Of a stretch of 5,597 bases of DNA, positions 1 through 4,395 are shown piece after piece. The notes below the pieces were generated by a model. It was not told the DNA's origin, ran no database searches, and saw only the letters and a program-made list of their open reading frames with translations. The first letter of the stretch is position 1. Every line of letters begins with the position of its first letter. Both the position numbers and the translations under genes were made by a program. Origin of the DNA: Clostridiales bacterium (lineage in GTDB: Bacteria > Bacillota > Clostridia > Christensenellales > Pumilibacteraceae); assembly GCA_029069015.1 (NCBI GenBank), contig JAIEBL010000134.1, forward strand, positions 1 to 5,597. The letters are read 5' to 3'.

Positions 1-1
1 C

Positions 2-37
2 GGGGCGTTCGGAGAAGACGGTTGCTTGCAAGGCTAA
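2..37 (+). pseudogene. Upstream fragment of the ddl-like gene, ending at an in-frame TAA
   Basis: Read in the same frame as the ligase gene that follows, this edge fragment gives GAFGEDGCLQG and then TAA at 35-37. After the stop the frame continues FETSGIPYTGSGVGASA. D-alanine--D-alanine ligases and VanA-type ligases normally carry a GEDG-x-(I/L)QG-(L/F) stretch followed by a GIP-(Y/F) stretch at this point, so the stop sits where a Leu, Phe or Tyr is expected. TAA is one substitution from TTA (Leu) or TAT/TAC (Tyr). No frameshift is needed, because the frame is the same on both sides. The cause may be a real nonsense mutation, strain variation or a sequence error near the edge. The rest of the N-terminal domain lies outside the window. 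Confidence 0.7.
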
Positions 38-73
38 TTCGAAACGTCTGGAATTCCTTATACGGGAAGCGGC

Positions 74-799
74 GTGGGGGCGAGTGCGATCGGTATGGAT
101 AAAGAGATGCAAAAGCGCCTGTTTTCTGCGGCGGGGCTGTCGGTTCTGCCCTACGTGGCGTTTGATGCCGACGCCTACGTGAACGATTCGTATACCGTCA
201 TCGAGCGGTTGAAAAAAGAGCTTGCGTTTCCCATTATCGTAAAGCCGTGCAACCTGGGAAGCAGTATCGGCATTTCGCTCGCCCATACGTACGACGAGCT
301 TTTTGCTGCCGTCCGCGTGGCGCTTTCGTTTGATACGCGCGTAGTGGCGGAAAACGCCTTGCAGGATTTCGAAGAATACAACTGCGCGGTGCTCTTAGGC
401 GAGCCGAGCGAAGTGGAAAAGCCGGTTGGCTGGAAGGACTTTCTTTCTTACGAGGATAAGTATTTGCGAAAGAGTACGGGTACGCGGCGCGAGTTTCCTG
501 CCGCCATACCCGAAGACTTGCGCGCGCGCATTCGGGAAGCGGCAGCCACGGCATATGCGGCTGTAGGGGCGAGCGGCGTAGCGCGAGTGGACTTTTTGCA
601 TAAAGACGGCGCGCTTTACGTCAACGAAATTAATACGATCCCCGGGTCGCTTGCCGCATATTTTTACGAGGGCGGCACGCCGTACGTGATCGAAAGGTTG
701 CTGCAACAGGCAAAAGAAGTTTTCGGGGCAAAACAGCGGCGTACCTTTGCCTATAAACCTTTTTCGGGCGAGGGCGCAAAAGGGCGTGGCGCAAAGTAG
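74..799 (+). CDS. ddl: D-alanine--D-alanine ligase family protein (ATP-grasp), 5' part missing or interrupted
   Basis: This is the central and C-terminal ATP-grasp part of a Ddl-type ligase, the cytosolic enzyme that joins two D-alanines with ATP for peptidoglycan precursors. Counting from the GTG at 74, the ATP-binding lysine and glycine-rich loop are KPCNLGSSIG (57-66). The grasp-domain segment EEYNCAVLLGEP follows, then an omega-loop-like EDKYLRK. The Mg-binding end motif is NEINTIPGS, with E185 and N187. The Lys-Tyr pair in the omega-loop is the arrangement known from D-Ala-D-Ala enzymes rather than VanA-type D-Ala-D-Lac ligases; that inference is moderate. The GTG at 74 is almost certainly not the native start: it has no ribosome binding site, it lies inside the conserved GSGV-x-ASA stretch, and homologous sequence continues upstream through a TAA at 35-37. 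About 240 aa are present, against roughly 300-370 for intact family members. The C-terminal tail from about 225 is basic and low in complexity. The gene ends with TAG. Confidence 0.85.
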   Translation: MGASAIGMDKEMQKRLFSAAGLSVLPYVAFDADAYVNDSYTVIERLKKELAFPIIVKPCNLGSSIGISLAHTYDELFAAVRVALSFDTRVVAENALQDFEEYNCAVLLGEPSEVEKPVGWKDFLSYEDKYLRKSTGTRREFPAAIPEDLRARIREAAATAYAAVGASGVARVDFLHKDGALYVNEINTIPGSLAAYFYEGGTPYVIERLLQQAKEVFGAKQRRTFAYKPFSGEGAKGRGAK

Positions 800-820
800 C
801 ATTTTTTGGACATTTTTCAT

Positions 821-849
821 AGCATTTTGAACAAAAAAGTCATAATGCT
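821..849 (+). terminator. Imperfect stem-loop downstream of the ligase gene, possible terminator
   Basis: AGCATTTTGA (821-830) can pair with TCATAATGCT (840-849) across a 9-nt A-rich loop, giving a 10-bp stem with one mismatch. It is AT-rich and is followed by a run of A, not T, on the plus strand, so it is a poor match to a canonical intrinsic terminator. TAGCATTTT also occurs as a direct repeat at 797-805 and 820-828. Read on the minus strand the loop contains a T-run. The location, 22 nt after the ligase stop, is the main reason to consider a terminator. Confidence 0.3.
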
Positions 850-869
850 AAAAATCGCTTACAAGCCTA

Positions 870-896
870 TATTGTTGACAAAAGCTGGCAACAATA
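870..896. promoter_or_regulatory. 27-bp dyad, candidate operator
   Basis: TATTGTTG (870-877) and CAACAATA (889-896) are perfect 8-bp inverted arms around an 11-nt centre. Inside the centre, CA (879-880) and TG (886-887) also mirror each other. The dyad ends 3 nt before the TGC-TATGAT extended -10 element of the following gene and includes a perfect TTGACA (875-880). This geometry suits a dimeric repressor or activator site, but no regulator gene is visible in the window. As RNA it would only form a weak AT-rich hairpin. Confidence 0.5.
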
Positions 897-899
897 GTG

Positions 900-908
900 T
901 GCTATGAT
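900..908 (+). promoter_or_regulatory. Extended -10 promoter of the 149-aa gene
   Basis: TGC followed by TATGAT (903-908) matches an extended -10 element (TGn-TATAAT) at five of six hexamer positions. It lies about 30 nt ahead of the start codon at 939, giving a short leader. A perfect TTGACA stands at 875-880, but its spacing to the -10 is 22 nt, too long for a standard sigma-70/sigma-A promoter. No good hexamer lies at 16-18 nt. The promoter may rely on the extended -10, with or without an activator on the dyad. Confidence 0.5.
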
Positions 909-926
909 ATGGGTGTTAGAATAAAC

Positions 927-931
927 GGAGG
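927..931 (+). promoter_or_regulatory. Ribosome binding site (GGAGG) that sets the start at 939
   Basis: GGAGG lies 7 nt upstream of ATG 939. It fixes that start over the in-frame GTG at 897, which has no such site and lies upstream of the -10 element. Confidence 0.85.
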
Positions 932-938
932 AAGAACA

Positions 939-1388
939 ATGGACTACGAAGTATTGGCGGTTCTTTCTATTGAAACCAAATTGCCGTTTTTGGAAAAGCT
1001 GCTGGATCGCAGGATTGACAGGGCAGCGCTCGATATGACTAGCCCTACGCTGTCGCTTTTGGAAAAGGTGCAAAGGTTGGGTGAATATAAGCGGCTTGCG
1101 GCGAACCTCGCCGTGATGGCGCACCGTATTGCGTGCGTGCTCGGTGCGGAAGCGCCTTTTCTCGCGGCTGCCGCAACAAGCGGAAATGCAGTCGCTCTTG
1201 AAAGCAAACGCGGCATTGCCGCCGCATCGTCGGCGCGGGCGGTGCTGATACGCCTGGGCGTTAAGTCGCTTGATGCCTACCGCGAATTGCCGCTCTTTGC
1301 CGCCGAATGCAAGCGGTTAAAGCGGCTGACTGCGCCCACGCCTAAGATTTGCCCTATGCCCATGCGGGCGAGCTACGCGGGGGCATAA
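939..1388 (+). CDS. Hypothetical helical protein, 149 aa
   Basis: I do not recognise this protein. It starts at ATG 939 behind GGAGG with ideal spacing and has its own promoter-like sequence, so it is very likely a real monocistronic gene. It is rich in Ala and Leu and predicted by eye to be mostly helical. An amphipathic N-terminal half (residues 1-75) holds several acidic and basic heptad-like stretches, such as LPFLEKLLDRRIDRAAL. An Ala-rich middle (about 77-105) is followed by a basic helix and a Pro- and Met-rich tail (TPKICPMPM) around 131-143. There is no signal peptide, no clear membrane segment, and no cysteine cluster or catalytic motif. It stands between the ligase gene and a convergent SH3-domain gene, and nothing in that context fixes a role. 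A small regulatory or structural cytoplasmic protein is possible but unsupported. Confidence 0.8.
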   Translation: MDYEVLAVLSIETKLPFLEKLLDRRIDRAALDMTSPTLSLLEKVQRLGEYKRLAANLAVMAHRIACVLGAEAPFLAAAATSGNAVALESKRGIAAASSARAVLIRLGVKSLDAYRELPLFAAECKRLKRLTAPTPKICPMPMRASYAGA

Positions 1389-1404
1389 GGATGTTGCCCA
1401 AACG

Positions 1405-1449
1405 CAAGTCGGCGCTACGCTTTGCTTCGCTTGGCTTTATTCCGACTTG
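1405..1449. repeat. Inverted repeat with degenerate pentamer array in its loop
   Basis: CAAGTCGG (1405-1412) pairs perfectly with CCGACTTG (1442-1449). The 29-nt loop region begins with five successive pentamers ending in GCT (GCGCT, ACGCT, TTGCT, TCGCT, TGGCT; 1412-1436). GCC at 1396-1398 could extend the stem with GGC at 1450-1452 across a bulge. No T-tract follows, so this is not a typical intrinsic terminator, though it begins only 17 nt after the stop of the 149-aa gene. It may be a small intergenic repeat element of the host genome. Confidence 0.5.
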
Positions 1450-1469
1450 GGCGAACTTAAAGAAGAGTC

Positions 1470-1494
1470 CTTTCGCGGTACACGCCCGCGAAAG
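1470..1494. terminator. Strong 9-bp hairpin, possible bidirectional terminator
   Basis: CTTTCGCGG (1470-1478) pairs perfectly with CCGCGAAAG (1486-1494) around a 7-nt loop. Both flanks are only moderately T-rich: on the plus strand TCAAATTTTAAATT, and on the minus strand a stretch reading GACTCTTCTTT. It lies between two convergent genes (939-1388 plus, 2305-1586 minus), where a shared terminator would be expected. Confidence 0.45.
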
Positions 1495-1527
1495 TCAAAT
1501 TTTAAATTAATATTATTCTTAAGCGTC

Positions 1528-1557
1528 AAGCGGAATTCGAAAGAGTTTCGCTTTTTT
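1528..1557 (+). terminator. Intrinsic terminator, plus strand
   Basis: AAGCGGAA (1528-1535) pairs with TTTCGCTT (1546-1553) with one G-T wobble and a 10-nt loop. The stem runs directly into T1552-T1557. This is the best rho-independent terminator shape in the window. It would stop plus-strand transcripts from the 149-aa gene before they run antisense through the SH3 gene. Confidence 0.55.
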
Positions 1558-1585
1558 GCAGGGGCGCCGCTATATAGCCCTGTGT

Positions 1586-2305
1586 TTATTTGCGGGCGTG
1601 GCGGGGCGTGCGCTTGGATTCGGGACGGTAGAACATAATGAGCACGACGATGAGCGCGGGGACGCACAGGGCGGTAATGAAGGCGATTTTTGAGGCACCC
1701 TCGAAGTGCGGGTTTTGTGCCTCATATTCGAGCGCCGCACTCGGTTCGGGCATTTTCTGAATGACGTTGGGAGAGAGTGCGTCGCAAACGAGCAGGGGCG
1801 CGTACACGTAGCCATAGACACTGCCGCCGTTTGTTACGTACGAAACGTACTGCCAGACGTTGCCTGCGCCCGCATAGAGTTCGTCGCCCTCGCGTGCGCC
1901 GTAAAGGTTCAAAACGGCGTCTTGCGGGACTTGTGCAACGACGGTACTGTTTTGCGTAGTGGGCTGCGAGCGCATGTTGACCGAGAGGCCGTCGTTACTG
2001 ACGCGGGCAGTGCGGTAGGGGTATTTGGTCACAGGCTCGTAGTCTACGAATTCGAGCGCGCCGAGCGGTACGTACCCTTCGATATCCTGAAAGGACACCA
2101 AACATTGTTGCAAGCCTTTTTCGGAAATCGTCACGAAATAGGTGGCGGGTAGCGTGCAAACGGGACCGCCGCTTTCGGTAGAAAGAAGCGTATCGTGCGA
2201 CAGCAAGGCGTACTGTACGTATGACCGCGGGGCACTCTGCGGCGTCGTGACGCGGACGGACAAAAAGGAAAACAGGGCGGCGGAAAAGAGGAGTAATCGT
2301 TTCAT
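1586..2305 (-). CDS. Membrane-anchored protein with two bacterial SH3-like domains, 239 aa
   Basis: The product starts with a short signal-like segment (MKRLLLFSAALFSFLSVRV, 1-19). A first SH3-like region (about 29-88) ends in an EGYVPLGALEFV strand. A second, clearer SH3 domain (about 99-175) has the pattern LSVNMRSQPTTQNSTVVAQV, then WQYVSYV, then YGYVYAPLL, as in SH3_3/SH3b domains. A linker precedes one transmembrane helix (about 207-226) and a basic tail (RPESKRTPRHARK), consistent with an extracytoplasmic protein with an inside C-terminus. Such domains commonly bind cell-wall peptides; the ligand here is unknown. The start at 2305 was chosen because the signal-like segment begins there. 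ATG 2314 is an alternative, and neither has a Shine-Dalgarno sequence. A TATAAT at 2318-2313 sits so close that the mRNA could be leaderless. The start codon overlaps that of the plus-strand terminase gene. It ends with TAA and converges on the 149-aa gene. Confidence 0.88.
   Translation of the reverse strand: MKRLLLFSAALFSFLSVRVTTPQSAPRSYVQYALLSHDTLLSTESGGPVCTLPATYFVTISEKGLQQCLVSFQDIEGYVPLGALEFVDYEPVTKYPYRTARVSNDGLSVNMRSQPTTQNSTVVAQVPQDAVLNLYGAREGDELYAGAGNVWQYVSYVTNGGSVYGYVYAPLLVCDALSPNVIQKMPEPSAALEYEAQNPHFEGASKIAFITALCVPALIVVLIMFYRPESKRTPRHARK
2288..2293 (+). promoter_or_regulatory. Ribosome binding site (GAGGAG) for the terminase start at 2304
   Basis: GAGGAG lies 10 nt upstream of ATG 2304, slightly long but workable. 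It lies inside the antisense SH3 coding sequence, where its complement encodes Leu5-Leu6. It supports 2304 over a later GTG at 2394 with a weaker AAAGG about 13 nt upstream (2376-2380). Confidence 0.55.
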
Positions 2306-3824
2306 GAGCACCATTATAGCGGGCGGCGGCGCGGATATTTTGGCGGATAACGCCGAAAAGGGGAAAAGAAAGAAAAAAGGCGAGTATCGGCGCGTGGCGG
2401 CAGACGAAGCGGAAGAAACGTTACTGCGGCGGCTCGTGCTGAATCGCAAAAGGTTGGCGGCTTACAAACGAAAGAACAAATTGGAAGCGTACAATACGGG
2501 CGCGCTCGTGCACGAAAAGCAGGTGGCCTTTCATAAATGTTTAAAACGCAATCGGTGGGTGTTCGGCGGCAACCGCACGGGTAAAACGGAGTGCGGCGCG
2601 GCGGAAACGGCGTATTTGCTTCGCGGCAATCATCCGTATCGCAAGGTGCGGGGCGCGGTGACGGGCTGGGCGGTGTCGGTCAGTTACGGCGCGGGACGCG
2701 AGGTGGCGCAGAAAAAACTGCTTTCTTACTTAAACCCCGATTGGATTGCGCAGATCGGTATGATCAAAGGCGCAAAGAGCAGCGAGGGCGGTATCGTGGA
2801 CTTTATCGCCGTAAAGAACGTGTTCGGCACGGTGTCTACGGTATATTTCAAAAGCTGTGAGGCGGGGCGGGAAAAGTTTCAGGGGAGCAGTCTGGACTTT
2901 GTGTGGTTCGACGAAGAGCCGCCCGAAGACATCTACGAGGAGTGCCGCATGCGCGTATTCGATCGAAAGGGGGAGCTTTACGGGACGATGACGCCCCTAA
3001 AGGGCATGACGTACATATACGACAAAATCTATCTGAACGCGAGTAGCGACCCCGAGGTATGGTGCGAGTTTATGGAATGGGCGGACAACCCCTATCTCGA
3101 CAAAGGCGAGATCGAACGGCTCTCGGCGGCGCTCGATAAGCAGACGCTTGCCACGCGAAGGTTCGGCGCGTTTGCCGATACGTGCGACCGCGTGTATCCC
3201 GAGTTCGACGAAAACGTACACGTAATCCCGCCGTTCTCCGTGCCGCCCGAGTGGCAGGACACGCTATCCATCGACCCCGGGCTCAACAATCCGCTTTCCT
3301 GCCATTGGTATGCGACCGACTACGACGGGAACGTCTACGTGCTTGCCGAGCACTTCGAGGCGGGGCGGGACGTAGCGTACCACTGCGGAGAAATCCTGCG
3401 GATCAGCAAGGCGATCGGTTGGCGCGCGATGCCGCCCACGGCGCTTATCGACAGCGCGGCGTCGCAACGTACGCTTGCCGCCGTAAAGAGCGTTACGGAG
3501 CTTTTCTGCGAGCACGGTGTGCGCGTAAATCCCAGGGTGAACAAAGATCTGTTTACGGGCATAAACCGCGTTAAAAGCTATCTGGCGGGCGAAAACGGCA
3601 GGCCTAGACTGTTCATCTTCGCAAGCTGCAAGAATCTGATCCGCGAATTGAAGGCGTACCGCTACGGCGCTGGCGACGTTCCCGTGAAGGCAGACGACCA
3701 CGCGCTGGACGAGCTACGCTACTATCTGATGACGAAGCCGCAGTTGAAATTGCCGCCGAGCGAAAAGAGCGAGCTGTTGCGGTTCAAGGAAAAGCTGCTT
3801 ACGGCACGGGTAAAACGACTGTAG
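2304..3824 (+). CDS. terL: Phage terminase large subunit (TerL)
   Basis: This is the ATP-driven DNA-packaging motor of tailed phages, which also cuts the concatemer through a C-terminal nuclease. From ATG 2304 the product is 506 aa. The first 60 or so residues are charged and probably poorly conserved. Walker A is GGNRTGKT (88-95), and Walker B with the catalytic glutamate is FVWFDEE (D203, E204). A likely coupling motif is GTMTPLKGM. The RNase-H-fold nuclease has its acidic residues at SIDPG (D324), LIDSAA (D383) and DDHALDELRYY (D464/D465, D469). All key motifs are intact, so the protein should be functional. Downstream come a possible small terminase, a Cys4 protein and the portal, the usual head-module neighbourhood. 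No convincing promoter is visible. The 5' end overlaps the divergent SH3 gene at the start codon. GTG 2394 is the alternative start. The stop is TAG. Confidence 0.93.
   Translation: MSTIIAGGGADILADNAEKGKRKKKGEYRRVAADEAEETLLRRLVLNRKRLAAYKRKNKLEAYNTGALVHEKQVAFHKCLKRNRWVFGGNRTGKTECGAAETAYLLRGNHPYRKVRGAVTGWAVSVSYGAGREVAQKKLLSYLNPDWIAQIGMIKGAKSSEGGIVDFIAVKNVFGTVSTVYFKSCEAGREKFQGSSLDFVWFDEEPPEDIYEECRMRVFDRKGELYGTMTPLKGMTYIYDKIYLNASSDPEVWCEFMEWADNPYLDKGEIERLSAALDKQTLATRRFGAFADTCDRVYPEFDENVHVIPPFSVPPEWQDTLSIDPGLNNPLSCHWYATDYDGNVYVLAEHFEAGRDVAYHCGEILRISKAIGWRAMPPTALIDSAASQRTLAAVKSVTELFCEHGVRVNPRVNKDLFTGINRVKSYLAGENGRPRLFIFASCKNLIRELKAYRYGAGDVPVKADDHALDELRYYLMTKPQLKLPPSEKSELLRFKEKLLTARVKRL
2313..2318 (-). 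promoter_or_regulatory. TATAAT -10 box for the SH3 gene
   Basis: The minus strand reads TATAAT at 2318-2313, a perfect -10 hexamer, 7 nt before ATG 2305. The expected transcription start is about 2306-2305, at the initiation codon itself. No TTGACA-like hexamer is found 16-18 nt upstream and there is no TG extension, so the call rests on the -10 alone. It lies within codons 4-5 of terL. Confidence 0.35.
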
Positions 3825-3887
3825 CGCCGCTGTCTTTTTCGGAGCGTACGTGCGGACAAAAACAGCGAATAAAAGGGCGGGAAAGAA

Positions 3888-4205
3888 GTGGATGAACAGG
3901 ATATAAAAAAGCTGTACGACGGTGTGCTGAAAAAGGCCGCGGGGTACGAGGCGGTGGAGACGCAGGAAGAGTTCGCGCTTGTAGACGGGCAGATGCAGCT
4001 TATAAAGCGCAAAGTGACGGTGCGCGATGTGCCGCCCGATATTGCCGCGTTTAAGCTGCTCGTGGACAGCCGCGACGCCGAGCCGGTCGGTAAAGACGAA
4101 TTGGAAGCGGAGCGCGTGGCGCTCACGGAAGCATATTTCCGCATGAGGGAAGAACGACAAAAAAAGGAGGAGAAGAAACATGGAACTGATAGATACGGGG
4201 TATAA
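3888..4205 (+). CDS. Small phage protein, possible terminase small subunit-like, 105 aa
   Basis: The gene starts with GTG 3888 behind a weak GGGCGG (3875-3880, 7 nt spacing); no in-frame ATG is near. It is an acidic and basic helical protein. The central stretch reads GYEAVETQEE, then LVDGQMQLIKRKVT, then DVPPDIAAFKLLVDSRD. This resembles the part of many small-terminase proteins where a Gly-Tyr and a Lys-rich strand are followed by PPD-x-x-A and a hydrophobic helix. The resemblance is by eye only and the usual N-terminal HTH is absent, so it could be only the motor-binding part or an unrelated head protein. The C-terminus is a charged helix (REERQKKEEKK). It lies 63 nt after terL, the reverse of the common terS-terL order, and its 3' end overlaps the next gene by 26 nt. 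The AAGGAGG for that next gene is inside its coding sequence. Confidence 0.75.
   Translation: MDEQDIKKLYDGVLKKAAGYEAVETQEEFALVDGQMQLIKRKVTVRDVPPDIAAFKLLVDSRDAEPVGKDELEAERVALTEAYFRMREERQKKEEKKHGTDRYGV
4164..4170 (+). promoter_or_regulatory. Strong ribosome binding site (AAGGAGG) for the Cys4 protein
   Basis: AAGGAGG is 9 nt ahead of ATG 4180. It is the strongest Shine-Dalgarno in the phage part and fixes this overlapping start. Confidence 0.85.
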
Positions 4206-4395
4206 GATCCGTTGCGAAATGGGCGCATGTAAGAACATGGCGAAAAAAACGATCAAGCTCAACCGCGTAGGGATAAAGAGCCGTTTACACGTTTGCGACG
4301 CGTGTTTAAAGGAGCTTTATACGTGTATAGGGGAAAGCCTGATTCCGCCCAGCATCGAAACGGCGGCAAAGAAAAAAGAAGGTAAAAAGAAGTGA
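4180..4395 (+). CDS. Small four-cysteine (putative zinc-binding) protein, 71 aa
   Basis: A short basic protein with two cysteine pairs: C12-x4-C17 near the N-terminus and C39-x2-C42 after a strand-rich stretch (KKTIKLNRVGIKSRLHVC). This spacing fits a zinc ribbon or treble-clef fold with four ligands; zinc binding is inferred. C49 is an extra cysteine. The C-terminal tail is Lys-rich (AAKKKEGKKK) and probably disordered. It resembles small zinc-finger proteins seen between terminase and portal genes in some Firmicutes phages, but I cannot name a family or a proven role. The strong ribosome binding site and the arrangement support a real gene: it overlaps the upstream gene by 26 nt, and its TGA stop overlaps the portal GTG start (GTGA), implying translational coupling. 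Confidence 0.8.
   Translation: MELIDTGYKIRCEMGACKNMAKKTIKLNRVGIKSRLHVCDACLKELYTCIGESLIPPSIETAAKKKEGKKK

Larger units (their letters stand above)
1389..1585. other. Convergent intergenic region with three hairpins
   Basis: This 197-nt non-coding stretch separates the plus-strand 149-aa gene from the minus-strand SH3 gene. It holds the three stem-loops listed separately, an AT-rich core (about 1496-1520) and a perfect 10-bp palindrome, GCTATATAGC, at 1569-1578. A 63-codon open frame on the plus strand runs through it into the antisense of the SH3 gene. It has no ribosome binding site or protein-like character and is not called a gene. Confidence 0.6.

Noticed and set aside
395..820. 141-codon minus-strand frame opposite the ligase
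   Set aside because: It is the shadow of the conserved ATP-grasp sequence and has no independent protein features.
875..908. TTGACA (875-880) and TATGAT (903-908) as a standard promoter pair
   Set aside because: The spacer is 22 nt; a standard promoter needs about 16-18. I kept only the extended -10 element as the promoter call.
897..941. GTG 897 as the start of the 149-aa protein
   Set aside because: It lies upstream of the -10 element and has no ribosome binding site, while ATG 939 has GGAGG at 7 nt.
2197..2225. GCGACA-N17-TATGAC as a plus-strand promoter for terL
   Set aside because: Only four of six matches in each hexamer, inside coding sequence; such matches are expected by chance.
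2142..2303. A longer terminase starting at 2142
   Set aside because: The extra 54 residues are antisense to the SH3 coding sequence, look non-protein-like and lack a ribosome binding site; GAGGAG supports 2304.
2306..2449. N-terminal extension of the SH3 protein to 2449
   Set aside because: The added 48 residues are Ser- and Phe-rich shadow sequence of terL and would bury the signal-like segment.
3714..4262. Long minus-strand open frames (up to 182 codons) opposite the end of terL and the 105-aa gene
   Set aside because: Composition is biased (Ser/Phe/Leu runs), no ribosome binding site, and they are antisense to genes with clear family motifs or coupling; they follow from the GC-rich third codon positions.
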